NCBI RefSeq assembly: GCF_003010955.1
Contig: NZ_PGGO01000008.1
Location: 1 to 64,000 of the forward strand
DNA length: 64,000 nt
Reading direction: 5' to 3'
DNA from: Phyllobacterium brassicacearum
Lineage (GTDB): Bacteria; Pseudomonadota; Alphaproteobacteria; Rhizobiales; Rhizobiaceae
The notes below the pieces were generated by a model. It had not been told where the DNA came from. It saw nothing but the letters and a program-made list of their open reading frames with translations, and did no database searches. Position numbers and translations under genes: made by a program. This document shows positions 33,013 through 42,306 of the stretch, one piece after another (within the stretch, counting starts at the first letter, position 1; each line of letters opens with the position of its first letter).

Positions 33013-34509
33013 ATGCCTGCCATTTCGGTCCAATCTCCTGGCGACAGGATTAGAGGGTTTGCCTCGGAAAATCCGGCGCTGCTGTTCGTATTGTTATATT
33101 TCGCCTTCCAGATCTTCTTTCTGACCACCATCTCAAACGGCGCGGGTGTCGATGATGCTGAACAACTGGCCTATGTAGGAGCTCTGCAGTGGGGCTATGG
33201 CGGTTCACAGCCGCCGCTTTACACCTGGATAAACAGCATTGCGGGCAGTGTGCTCGGGATCAGCCTGTTCACGATCTACTTGGTAAAGTTCGGAATGCTG
33301 GCCAGCTTATTCGCAAGTGTTTATTTCGGCGCGCGCTTGCTCGGTCTTTCCCGGACGGTGGCTGCTGCGGGGATGGTGGGAATCTTTATGCTTCCACAGA
33401 TCGCCTGGGAATCCCAACGCACGCTCACGCATTCCGTGGGCGCAACGACCGGCTGCGCTTGGGCGTTTCTGGCGTTCGCATGGCACATGAAATCGCGTTC
33501 CTGGCTTTCTGCCATGCTTTTGGGGCTCGGGTTTGCCTGCGCTTTGCTGGGAAAGTTCAATGCTAGCTTCTTCCTTCTCGCGCTTATCCTGGCCGGCATT
33601 TCAATACCGGTCTACCGTTCGGTGTTGCTGTCGCGCACGAGCATTCTGGCAGCACTCGCGTTTGCTGCAGCCATCGCACCGACGGGACTCTGGGCGCTCG
33701 CACACACGGAAAACCTGCTTGCGCGTACTCACAAGTTTGAGATGAACTCCGGTGGCCAGTTTTTCATCAGCAGGCTTCATGGTGAATGGAAGCTGTTTCT
33801 CAACAGCGTTCTATTTGCTGGCGTTGCGCTCGCGTTCTCTGCAATCGCTTGGTGGCGAAGCCGCGCAGATCAGGCTCCCGAAAAGCGGGTCTGGGCCGAT
33901 GCCGAAAGGCTCATTGCCAGAATTCTGATTTTTGCACTGGCCGGCGTCTTCGTCGGGGTCCTCATCAGCGGTGCAGCTGAGGTCAAGGATCGATGGCTGC
34001 AGCCCATCCTCTTCCTCTCTCCATTGTTTCTTGCCATTGTTCTTGAGCGCTCCACTGCAAGTCATCTACCGCTGAAACGCTTCGCCGTGGTCGGTGCAAT
34101 CTGCGCTTTGATTGTCATACCAGGGTTGGCGATCAATATGCTGTATGCCCGCGATGGCAAGGCGCCTTCGATCGGCCAGTTGGACTACGCAAGGTTATTT
34201 GCTGTCACCCGTGCCGAGGGGGCATTCGGCACTGTCGTCTCCGACGGTCCGCAATTGCCCGGAAATCTGCGTCTGTTTGACAACTCCATCACGCCGGTGC
34301 ATGCGGAAATGCCAAACGCTGCGTCGCGCATCCATTTGCCGGCACTGTTCGTCTGGTTTGGCGAAGGGATGAACCCGACGGTCTTGGGACTAATGAACGG
34401 AGCTGGCATTGTGATGCCACCTGCCAACATCAAATCGATCGAACTCACGTACAAATATTATCCGGATCGCTCGGAGAAAGTGAGCTACGTCATCCTCCCG
34501 GCCCGTTGA
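33013..34509 (+). CDS. GT39-type membrane glycosyltransferase (ArnT/PMT-like)
   Basis: 498 aa with ten or more membrane helices. The first periplasmic loop carries the acidic motif GVDDAEQLAY and later PLYTW, as in lipid-linked-sugar transferases of the PMT_2 group. It would move a sugar from a polyprenyl phosphate to an envelope acceptor; neither can be named. First backbone gene right of the island, transcribed alone. Confidence 0.88.
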   Translation: MPAISVQSPGDRIRGFASENPALLFVLLYFAFQIFFLTTISNGAGVDDAEQLAYVGALQWGYGGSQPPLYTWINSIAGSVLGISLFTIYLVKFGMLASLFASVYFGARLLGLSRTVAAAGMVGIFMLPQIAWESQRTLTHSVGATTGCAWAFLAFAWHMKSRSWLSAMLLGLGFACALLGKFNASFFLLALILAGISIPVYRSVLLSRTSILAALAFAAAIAPTGLWALAHTENLLARTHKFEMNSGGQFFISRLHGEWKLFLNSVLFAGVALAFSAIAWWRSRADQAPEKRVWADAERLIARILIFALAGVFVGVLISGAAEVKDRWLQPILFLSPLFLAIVLERSTASHLPLKRFAVVGAICALIVIPGLAINMLYARDGKAPSIGQLDYARLFAVTRAEGAFGTVVSDGPQLPGNLRLFDNSITPVHAEMPNAASRIHLPALFVWFGEGMNPTVLGLMNGAGIVMPPANIKSIELTYKYYPDRSEKVSYVILPAR

Positions 34510-34541
34510 GGTTCAGAGGGCGGAAGGCTCTGTTCCAGAGA

Positions 34542-36044
34542 TCAATCCTCGACGAATACCTCATCGCGCTTCTTGCGAATGCTCGGCAGCAGCACAACTA
34601 CGAGGACCCCCACGGCGAGCAGCAGGAGAATGAGGCTAATCGGCCTTGTCAGAAAGGTCGTGGGGTCGCCGCGCGACATGATCATGGCACGGCGCAGGTG
34701 CTCTTCGAGCAGGGGCCCGAGAACGAATCCAAGCAGCAAAGGTGCCGGTTCACAACGCAACTTCGCAAGCCCGTAGCCCATAAGGCCAAAGAAGGCGACG
34801 GCATAGAGGTCAAAGACATTGGAGTTGACGCTGTAAACGCCGATTGAGCAGAACGCGATAATGGCGGGGAACAGCATATAATAGGGAATCGTCAGCAATT
34901 TTACCCACAGCCCGATCAATGGCAGATTGAGCAGTATCAGCATGAGATTGCCGATCCACATCGAAGCAATGATTCCCCAAAATAAGGCTGGCTGCTCGGT
35001 GGCGACGTTGGGGCCAGGCACGATACCCTGGATGATCATCGCACCGATCATCAGTGCCATCACGGGATTGGCGGGAATGCCAAGAGTAAGCATCGGGATG
35101 AAGGATGTTTGAGCGCCGGCATTGTTGGCTGATTCCGGGCCAGCTACACCGGCAATCGCGCCCTTCCCGAATTCCCCGGGGGAATTGGAGATACGTTTTT
35201 CGACCGTATAGGAGGCAAAGGATGCGAGAATTGCCCCGCCACCGGGCAGAATCCCGAGCGCCGAACCAATTGCGGTGCCTCGGAGGATCGGAGCTGTCAT
35301 CTGCTTCCAATCCTCGCGCGTTGGCCAGAGATTGGTGACCTTCTTGATCATCACATCGCGTTCATGCTCGTTTTCGAGATTGCGCAGGATCTCCGCAATA
35401 CCAAATACCCCGACCGCAAGTGCGACGAAATTCAGGCCATCCGAAAGTTCCAGGATACCAAGGTTGAAGCGTGGGGTCCCCGTGTAAATGTCGGTGCCAA
35501 CAAGGCCGAGAAGGAGGCCGAGCACGACCATGCCGAGCGCCTTGACAACCGAGCCATGTGCCAGCGCGATCGAGGAAACGAGGCCGACAATCATCAGCGA
35601 GAAATATTCGGCCGAGCCGAATTGCAAAGCAATGGCCGTCAATGGTGGTGCAAACACCGCAACCAGGACTGTCGATACTGTTCCAGCGAAGAACGAGCCG
35701 ATGGCGGCGATAGCCAGTGCCGCTCCCGCCCGCCCCCTGCGCGCCATCTGATACCCGTCGATAGCGGTCACCGCAGACGAAGATTCGCCCGGCATGTTGA
35801 TAAGGATAGCTGTGGTCGAGCCGCCGTACTGTGCGCCGTAATAAATGCCGGCCAGCATGATGAGAGAAGAAACCGGTTCCAGTTGGAACGTAATCGGCAA
35901 GAGCATGGCAATGGTCGCCGTTGCGCCAATGCCGGGAAGCACGCCAATGAGTGTTCCCAGCAGGACTCCGGTCAGACAGAATAACAGATTCCAAGGCGAT
36001 GCCGCTGTGGCAAATCCGAGGGCGAGGTTACTGAGAAGATCCAT
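34542..36044 (-). CDS. tctA: Tripartite tricarboxylate transporter, large membrane subunit TctA
   Basis: 500 aa, about 12 membrane helices. The family signature near the N-terminus is [21 protein letters not shown], repeated later as [13 protein letters not shown]. It forms the transport channel with TctB, fed by the periplasmic TctC. The start [10 protein letters not shown] is the family start, 20 codons inside the longest frame. The operon order on the minus strand is tctC-tctB-tctA. Confidence 0.95.
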   Translation of the reverse strand: MDLLSNLALGFATAASPWNLLFCLTGVLLGTLIGVLPGIGATATIAMLLPITFQLEPVSSLIMLAGIYYGAQYGGSTTAILINMPGESSSAVTAIDGYQMARRGRAGAALAIAAIGSFFAGTVSTVLVAVFAPPLTAIALQFGSAEYFSLMIVGLVSSIALAHGSVVKALGMVVLGLLLGLVGTDIYTGTPRFNLGILELSDGLNFVALAVGVFGIAEILRNLENEHERDVMIKKVTNLWPTREDWKQMTAPILRGTAIGSALGILPGGGAILASFASYTVEKRISNSPGEFGKGAIAGVAGPESANNAGAQTSFIPMLTLGIPANPVMALMIGAMIIQGIVPGPNVATEQPALFWGIIASMWIGNLMLILLNLPLIGLWVKLLTIPYYMLFPAIIAFCSIGVYSVNSNVFDLYAVAFFGLMGYGLAKLRCEPAPLLLGFVLGPLLEEHLRRAMIMSRGDPTTFLTRPISLILLLLAVGVLVVVLLPSIRKKRDEVFVED

Positions 36045-36054
36045 GCTTCGCCCC

Positions 36055-36516
36055 TCACAGTCCAAGCCAAGGGCCGAAACGCCGGAAGGGCAGGCCGAGA
36101 GCATAGCTGAAAACGATTACAGAAAAGAGTGTCAACCCGCCCACCAGGAGAAGGGCAGTTCCGGGCCGCATTCTGGTGCTGGCAAAAGCCGCGAGGAGAC
36201 CAGTCAAGAACAACGAAGGAACAAATCCCAAACCGCGCACCGTCAAGCCAAAGAAAATGGGGGCGGGCAGTATGAACAGCAAGCCACGCCAGGCGATCGG
36301 GCCCATTGGCTCGTGCTCGAGCTGTGTGCCCTGAATGATGACGATAATGCCGAGTAGCACAAGGATACCCGCAAGGACGAGGGGAAAATATCCGGGGCCC
36401 ATGCGAAACGCCGTTCCGAGTTCAAGACCATAGGCCTGAATGGCGAAGAACAGGCCAACCGCAATAAAAAGCAGTCCACATATCAAATCGCGCATACTGA
36501 AGCTCAATGATTTCAT
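36055..36516 (-). CDS. tctB: Tripartite tricarboxylate transporter, small membrane subunit TctB
   Basis: 153 aa, four membrane helices, with GTAFRMGPGYFPLVLAGIL typical of TctB. It is 10 bp upstream of tctA and 74 bp downstream of tctC. Confidence 0.93.
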   Translation of the reverse strand: MKSLSFSMRDLICGLLFIAVGLFFAIQAYGLELGTAFRMGPGYFPLVLAGILVLLGIIVIIQGTQLEHEPMGPIAWRGLLFILPAPIFFGLTVRGLGFVPSLFLTGLLAAFASTRMRPGTALLLVGGLTLFSVIVFSYALGLPFRRFGPWLGL

Positions 36517-36590
36517 GCGTTCCTCCTCCGCCGTTCTTTTGGTTCCTTTGAAGGATCAGGAGCGGCTGTCCGCTCCTGATCCCGCATTGG

Positions 36591-37568
36591 TCAGTCGGCG
36601 TATTGACCGGCAGCTTCGATGACCGGCTTCCAGCGCGTCACTTCACTTTCAAGCTTTGATTTGAGCCCTTCCGGAGTGGCTTCCGCATCCGTTACGGGTA
36701 CTGTCCCGAGTTCGGCAAAGCGGGCGACAACGTTCGGATCTTTCAGCGCCTTCTGCAGCGACGCCGACAACTTTTGCGTGACTTCAGCAGGTGTGCCTTT
36801 CGGTGCGTAGATACCGTGCCAAATACCAACCTGCATGCCTGGCAATCCGGATTCGGCGACTGTTGGCAGGTCAGGAAGTGCATCCAGGCGCTTTGCTGAT
36901 GTCACGGCATATGCTTTGATCGTGCCGCCCTTGATCTGTTTCGTGGTGTTGGTGGTCTGGTCGCACATCAAATCGACCTGCCCGCCAAGCAAATCGGTCA
37001 TGGCGGGACCGGTGCCCTTGTAGGGAACGGTCACCAGCGGCGTTTTGATCTCGCTCATGAACAACATGCCGCACAGATGGGATGCGGCACCAATACCGGC
37101 ATTGGCAAGACTGACTTTGTCGGCATTTGCCTTGACGTACTCAATCAGGCCTTTCATGTCCGTAGGCTCGAAATCCTTCTTGGCGACGATCGTCATCGGA
37201 ACGTCTGTGACGAGCCCGACATACTCAAAAGCGTTCATCGTGTCATAAGGCAGCTTGCGGTATAACGTGGCACTCGTTGCCATTCCGATGTGGTGGAGAA
37301 GAAGGGTGTATCCATCCGGTTCAGCCTTCGCTACCTGAGATGCTCCGAGCGTGCCGCCGGCGCCGCCAACGTTCTCCACGATGATTTGCTGACCGAGATC
37401 TTTCGACATTGATTCTGCAACAAGGCGCGTCACCGTGTCAGTCGGGCCGCCCGCTGCGAAAGGCACCACCATGGTGATGCTGCGCTCGGGATAACCCTGG
37501 GCCCCGGCCGTGCCGGAGACCAAGGCAAGGGCTGCGGTCGCAGCAAGAAAAATAGAGAGTTTATGCAT
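36591..37568 (-). CDS. tctC: Tripartite tricarboxylate transporter, periplasmic receptor TctC (Bug family)
   Basis: 325 aa with a signal peptide cleaved near GTAGAQG. YPERSITMVVPFAAGGPTDT and VENVGGAGGTLGA are Bug-family ligand-loop motifs. The ligand is a carboxylate or related small acid, unspecified. It heads the operon; the divergent adenine deaminase gene starts 258 bp away. Confidence 0.95.
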   Translation of the reverse strand: MHKLSIFLAATAALALVSGTAGAQGYPERSITMVVPFAAGGPTDTVTRLVAESMSKDLGQQIIVENVGGAGGTLGASQVAKAEPDGYTLLLHHIGMATSATLYRKLPYDTMNAFEYVGLVTDVPMTIVAKKDFEPTDMKGLIEYVKANADKVSLANAGIGAASHLCGMLFMSEIKTPLVTVPYKGTGPAMTDLLGGQVDLMCDQTTNTTKQIKGGTIKAYAVTSAKRLDALPDLPTVAESGLPGMQVGIWHGIYAPKGTPAEVTQKLSASLQKALKDPNVVARFAELGTVPVTDAEATPEGLKSKLESEVTRWKPVIEAAGQYAD

Positions 37569-37826
37569 CGATGTTCCTCCCAGACATGCATTCAGACAGC
37601 TTTAACGCATTCATGCCGGTGGTGCCGCTAACATCTTTTCTTCTCGCGGATTGGCAGCAGCATACTCAGCGCGTAGCATTTACCCTATCGGATGCAACGA
37701 TGATGGGTCTGTCAAGTAATTCATGGGCTTCGCAGATTTTTTTGACAATTCTCCTGTGAACAGGACCGCGGCGTTTCATTTTCGTATATGCATTGGTCTT
37801 AGGAACGGATGATCAGAGGGTGCGTG

Positions 37827-39638
37827 ATGAGCAAACAGGCAAAAGGCAACAAACCTGCGGCATGGCCGGAATCGGCTCCCTTGCTGGTGGATGTCGCCAT
37901 GGGTCGCAGGCACGCAGATATGGTCGTGCGCAATGGCCGGCTCGTCAGTGTTTACTCCGGAGAAATTATTGCGGGTATGGACATCGCAATCGTGGCGGGG
38001 CGCTTCGCCTTTGTCGGCCACGGTGTGGAGCACTGCATCGGACCCAAAACCAAGGTGGTGGACGCGGGCGGGCGTTACCTGGTGCCAGGTCTTTGCGACG
38101 CCCATATGCATGTCGAAAGCGGCATGGTTACAGTGACTGAATTTACCCGTGCCGTCATTCCTCATGGCACGACGTCCATGTTTATCGATCCGCACGAGAT
38201 CGCCAATGTTCTTGGACTTGAGGGCGTACGGTTGATGCACGATGAAGCGCTCGCCATGCCTATCAACGTGCATGTCCAAATGCCGAGTTGCGTGCCTTCC
38301 GCTCCTGGATTGGAGCACGCCGGAGCCGTCATCACTCCCGCGGACGTCGCCGAGGCCATGACCTGGCCGAACATTGTCGGGCTAGGTGAGGTGATGAACT
38401 TTCCGGGCGTCGCAAACAATGATCCGACCATGCGCGGCGGGATCGATGCGACGGTCAAAGCCGGTAAAACCGTTGGCGGCCATTTTGCATCACCGGAACT
38501 CGGCCGGGCTTTCCACGGCTACGTGGCGGGTGGACCAGAAGACGACCATGAAGGCACGCGCATGGAAGATGCCATTGCACGGGTGCGGCAGGGCATGCGC
38601 GCCATGTTGCGCCTTGGTTCTGCCTGGTACGATGTTGCCAGCCAGATCAAGGCAGTGACGGAACAGGGGCTGGATCCGCGCAATTTCATATTGTGCACGG
38701 ACGACAGCCACTCTGGAACCTTGGTGAATGAAGGTCACATGGATCGCGTTGTCCGGCACGCGATTGCGCAAGGGTTGAAACCAGTCACCGCGATCCAGAT
38801 GGCCACCCTTAACACAGCGCAGCATTTCCGGCTGGAGCGGGAGATCGGCTCTATCACCCCTGGACGTCTCGCAGACTTTTTGATCGTGTCTGATCTCGCG
38901 AACCTGACGATCGACCGGGTTTATGCGAGAGGCCTGCATCTGGCGGAGAAGGGCAAGCTCATCACTGAGATACCAACATACAATTATCCGTCATTCGCCA
39001 AGAATACGATCAAGCTTGGTAAGAAGTTGAATGCCCGGGATTTCGACATAAAAGCTCCGAAACCCGCCAGGCACCTCACCGCACGGGTTATCGGCGTCAT
39101 CGAGAATCAGGCGCCAACGAAGGCGCTGGAAGCAGATCTTGCTGTTTCCGACGGCATTGTACAAATGGACCGGCGTAATGACGTCTGCCAGATCGCTCTC
39201 GTCGAGCGACATCGTGGGACGGGGGCGGTGGTCAACGGTTTCGTCTCTGGTTTTGGCTATACGCTTGATTGTGCGATGGCCTCGACTGTCGCCCACGATA
39301 GCCACCACATGATCGTAGTCGGCACCAACAAGGACGACATGGCGAAGGCCGCCAACCGGCTTGGTCAGGTCGGGGGTGGTGTGGTTCTGTTTTCCAAGGG
39401 TCGTGAGCTTGCTCTTGTGGAGATGCCGATTGCGGGGCTCATGTCCGATCAGCGCGCCGAAATCGTTGCGGAGAAAGCTGACAAGCTCGTCGACGCCATG
39501 CGTGCGATGGGCTGCAGCCTCAACAATGCTTATATGCAGCATTCGCTCTTGGCGCTCGTGGTAATACCGGAATTGCGCATTTCCGATGTCGGCATTATCG
39601 ATGTCAGAACATTCGAGAAGGTTGACCTATTCCTATGA
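37827..39638 (+). CDS. ade: Adenine deaminase
   Basis: 603 aa, amidohydrolase superfamily; converts adenine to hypoxanthine. PGLCDAHMHVESGMVT carries the first metal-binding histidines; CTDDSHSG holds the late catalytic Asp. The C-terminal domain is the adenine-deaminase type (GYTLDCAMASTVAHDSHHMIVVG). Starts at 37809 or 37827 are both possible; MSKQAKG is preferred. The stop overlaps the ilvA start. Divergent from tctCBA. Confidence 0.94.
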   Translation: MSKQAKGNKPAAWPESAPLLVDVAMGRRHADMVVRNGRLVSVYSGEIIAGMDIAIVAGRFAFVGHGVEHCIGPKTKVVDAGGRYLVPGLCDAHMHVESGMVTVTEFTRAVIPHGTTSMFIDPHEIANVLGLEGVRLMHDEALAMPINVHVQMPSCVPSAPGLEHAGAVITPADVAEAMTWPNIVGLGEVMNFPGVANNDPTMRGGIDATVKAGKTVGGHFASPELGRAFHGYVAGGPEDDHEGTRMEDAIARVRQGMRAMLRLGSAWYDVASQIKAVTEQGLDPRNFILCTDDSHSGTLVNEGHMDRVVRHAIAQGLKPVTAIQMATLNTAQHFRLEREIGSITPGRLADFLIVSDLANLTIDRVYARGLHLAEKGKLITEIPTYNYPSFAKNTIKLGKKLNARDFDIKAPKPARHLTARVIGVIENQAPTKALEADLAVSDGIVQMDRRNDVCQIALVERHRGTGAVVNGFVSGFGYTLDCAMASTVAHDSHHMIVVGTNKDDMAKAANRLGQVGGGVVLFSKGRELALVEMPIAGLMSDQRAEIVAEKADKLVDAMRAMGCSLNNAYMQHSLLALVVIPELRISDVGIIDVRTFEKVDLFL

Positions 39639-40894
39639 CTGCATTCATCAAGGCCGTGGACCGCGCGACGGAAAAGATGCGCGCTCTTTTCCCGGAAACA
39701 CCGCTGCAACTCAATCACTATCTTTCGCACAAGTATGGTGCGCAGATCTGGCTGAAGCGCGAGGATTTGTCGCCGGTGCGCTCATACAAGATCCGGGGGG
39801 CGTTCAACTTCATCTCCCACTATCTGAACGAGCACAAATCGGAGACCTCCAGTTTTGTTTGTGCATCGGCAGGTAATCACGCTCAGGGCTTTGCATTTAT
39901 CTGCCGGTATTTTGCAAAGAAGGGCGTGGTTTTCATGCCGGTGACAACGCCTCAGCAAAAGATCGACAAGACGCGTAGCTTCGGCGGAGATTTCATCGAA
40001 ATTCGTCTGGTGGGTGATATTTTCGACCAATGTTATTCCGCCGCCCAAGACTACGCAGCGGAAACCGGGGCGGTGATGGTACCTCCCTTCGATCATATGG
40101 ACATTATTACAGGGCAGGCGACGGTCGCGCACGAGATCGCGGCGCAACTGCCGGACAAGCGCAAGCCCGATTTGATGATACTGCCGGTTGGCGGAGGCGG
40201 TCTTTCTGGTGGTGTCACACGTTATCTTGCCGATCTTGGCTGGGAAACCCGGTTCCGTTTTGTTGAGCCAGCAGGTGCTCCAAGCCTGAAGCGCAGTCTT
40301 GAAGCGGGTAAACGCATCAAGCTCGACGCCGTCGATAATTTCGTTGATGGCGCGGCGGTTGCCGAGATAGGGCGAGAAAACTTCAAGCTTCTCAAGGGTT
40401 TCACGTCTGATGCTGTCACTTTGATTCCGGAAAACCGCTTGAGTTCAACCATTCTGGAAATGCTCAACGTCGAAGGTATTGTCGTGGAGCCGGCGGGTGC
40501 ACTTGCTATTGATGCACTCAAGGATCTGAAGAAGAGCGATATCAAGGGCAAACGGATCATACTGGTCATTTCCGGCAGTAATTTTGACTTCGAGCGGTTA
40601 CCCGAACTGAAGGAACGGTCGCTGCGCTATGAAGGGTTGAAGAAATATTTCATTTTCCGCTTCCCACAGCGGCCCGGCGCCTTGCGATCTTTTCTCGATT
40701 TGTTGGGCCCAGAGGACGATGTCGCACGTTTCGAGTATCTCAAGAAGTCCGCGCGAAATTTCGGCTCAGTGCTGATTGGGATCGAAACCAAGAACAAGGT
40801 CAATTTTGATATTCTGTTCAAACGCTTTGACGAAGCTGGTTGGGCATATCAGGACATCACCGAGAATGAAGCCATCGCAGGGTTGATCATTTGA
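39635..40894 (+). CDS. ilvA: Threonine ammonia-lyase (threonine deaminase)
   Basis: 419 aa. It converts threonine to 2-oxobutanoate and ammonia, the first step of isoleucine synthesis. PLP-lysine lies in SPVRSYKIRGA; the PLP-phosphate loop is GGGGLSGG. One ACT-like regulatory domain (about 330-419), so this is the shorter form with less feedback control. ATGA overlap with the adenine deaminase gene implies coupled translation, an unexpected pairing. Confidence 0.94.
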   Translation: MTAFIKAVDRATEKMRALFPETPLQLNHYLSHKYGAQIWLKREDLSPVRSYKIRGAFNFISHYLNEHKSETSSFVCASAGNHAQGFAFICRYFAKKGVVFMPVTTPQQKIDKTRSFGGDFIEIRLVGDIFDQCYSAAQDYAAETGAVMVPPFDHMDIITGQATVAHEIAAQLPDKRKPDLMILPVGGGGLSGGVTRYLADLGWETRFRFVEPAGAPSLKRSLEAGKRIKLDAVDNFVDGAAVAEIGRENFKLLKGFTSDAVTLIPENRLSSTILEMLNVEGIVVEPAGALAIDALKDLKKSDIKGKRIILVISGSNFDFERLPELKERSLRYEGLKKYFIFRFPQRPGALRSFLDLLGPEDDVARFEYLKKSARNFGSVLIGIETKNKVNFDILFKRFDEAGWAYQDITENEAIAGLII

Positions 40895-40972
40895 ATGCAA
40901 CTAAGGGTTGCTGTTCTATATTGATCGCATGTAGGTTTGCTTTCAGTTGAGTTTGGGCGGGGAGGGTTTCTG

Positions 40973-41209
40973 ATGAACGACGTGCAACAGCCGACGGCAC
41001 ATTGGCGCATCGTCCTCGCCTTCGTTCTTGATCTCATAACCTTTATTGTTTTCGGTTTTCTTTTCGCAAAACTTCTGGCTGGTTTGGCGGAAAATGGCAT
41101 CTCCCTTGGGTCTGTACTTGTCGCTGTCCTGTTGATCTTTGCATATCTTGTTGTCAGCAAACGGTTTGGCCTAACGCCTTGGAGGCGTATTCTTGGCGTC
41201 AGGTCCTGA
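40973..41209 (+). CDS. Small RDD-like membrane protein
   Basis: 78 aa with two membrane helices (VLAFVLDLITFIVFGFLFAKL and VLVAVLLIFAYLVV) and a C-terminal TPWRRILGVR resembling the end of RDD domains. It is shorter than typical RDD proteins. GGGAGGG precedes ATG 40973. Only 6 bp separate it from the DUF1697 pair, so it may share their operon. Confidence 0.7.
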   Translation: MNDVQQPTAHWRIVLAFVLDLITFIVFGFLFAKLLAGLAENGISLGSVLVAVLLIFAYLVVSKRFGLTPWRRILGVRS

Positions 41210-41215
41210 GGCGGC

Positions 41216-41773
41216 ATGGGGCGTCACACAACCTACATCGTCCTGTTTCGAGGTGTAGGCGGCGCGACGCTACTACCAGTCCAACCGTTAAAGGCGGCGT
41301 TAATCGAGGATGGGTTCGAGCGCGTCGCCACCTATATCAATACCGGCAACGTGGTCCTGACTTCCGGCCTGTCTCCTAGACAAATTGTACAAAGAGTTGC
41401 AGCTATTACTCTGGAAAAGTTTGCTTTTTCGAAAGCGATCATGATCGTCAGCAGGCCCAAGTGGAAGAAACTCATCGCCAACAATCCGTTCCCGGAACGG
41501 ACGGCAGAGGGCAACAAACTCCACGCTTACCTGATGGAGAAAGAGCCGGACGCCGAAGCCGTCGAGGCGTTGAACCGCAAAGCACTCGGGTTGCCGGAAC
41601 AGTTCGAAATCGTGGATAAGGTGCTTTATTACTATCCGCCGCAAGGGGCATCCGAATCCAAGTTGCACGGAAAAATTGAGTCGACGTTAAAAGTTGCCAC
41701 TACAGCGCGTAACTGGAATACAGTTCTGAAGCTTGAGCAATTGGCAGACCGGCAGGACAAGGAGATGCGATGA
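41216..41773 (+). CDS. DUF1697 protein (first of a tandem pair)
   Basis: 185 aa. TYIVLFRGVGGATLLPVQPLKAAL, then TYINTGNVVLTS is the DUF1697 N-terminal motif set; TARNWNTVLKLEQL is the C-terminal one. Function unknown. It is more diverged than the next copy: the usual GINVGG is GVGGAT. Its stop overlaps the second copy's start. Confidence 0.88.
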   Translation: MGRHTTYIVLFRGVGGATLLPVQPLKAALIEDGFERVATYINTGNVVLTSGLSPRQIVQRVAAITLEKFAFSKAIMIVSRPKWKKLIANNPFPERTAEGNKLHAYLMEKEPDAEAVEALNRKALGLPEQFEIVDKVLYYYPPQGASESKLHGKIESTLKVATTARNWNTVLKLEQLADRQDKEMR

Positions 41774-42306
41774 CGACCTATATTGTGCTTTTTCGGGGTA
41801 TCAACGTCGGAGGCAACAAGGTCGTGAAAATGGAGACGCTTCGCACGGTGCTGAACAAGGCAGGATTTACCGATGTGAAAACCTATATTCAAAGCGGCAA
41901 TCTGGTTCTCACGTCCAACCAGACAGCGCGTCGTGTCGGCGAGAGCATATCGGCCTTGTTTCCAACGACATTCGGCTTCGAATCGCGCGTCTCTGTTCGC
42001 AATATCGATGAATGGAACTGCATGATTGCCAAAAACCCTTACCCGGGGGCCAGCGACAATCCGAAATCACTTCACGCGGTCATTCTCGACGGCGATCCCA
42101 CGGAGTCAGCTCTGGCAGACTTCGCCGGCAAAGCCTCCGAGTCGGAAAGCTTCACGCTGAGGAACCGCGTTCTTTATCTCTATACGCCGGATGGGTTTGG
42201 GACTTCGAAGCTGGCCCTTGCTCTCGACAAGGTGTTGAAGGTCCCGCTGACCGCGCGCAACTGGCGTACTGTCCTGACGATCCAGAAAATGGCGGCTGCA
42301 ATCTAG
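41770..42306 (+). CDS. DUF1697 protein (second of a tandem pair)
   Basis: 178 aa. TYIVLFRGINVGGNKVVKMETL, TYIQSGNLVLTS and TARNWRTVLTI give the canonical DUF1697 pattern. It arose by tandem duplication with the gene before it. Its TAG shares the CTAG palindrome with the stop of the convergent MocR gene. Confidence 0.92.
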   Translation: MTTYIVLFRGINVGGNKVVKMETLRTVLNKAGFTDVKTYIQSGNLVLTSNQTARRVGESISALFPTTFGFESRVSVRNIDEWNCMIAKNPYPGASDNPKSLHAVILDGDPTESALADFAGKASESESFTLRNRVLYLYTPDGFGTSKLALALDKVLKVPLTARNWRTVLTIQKMAAAI

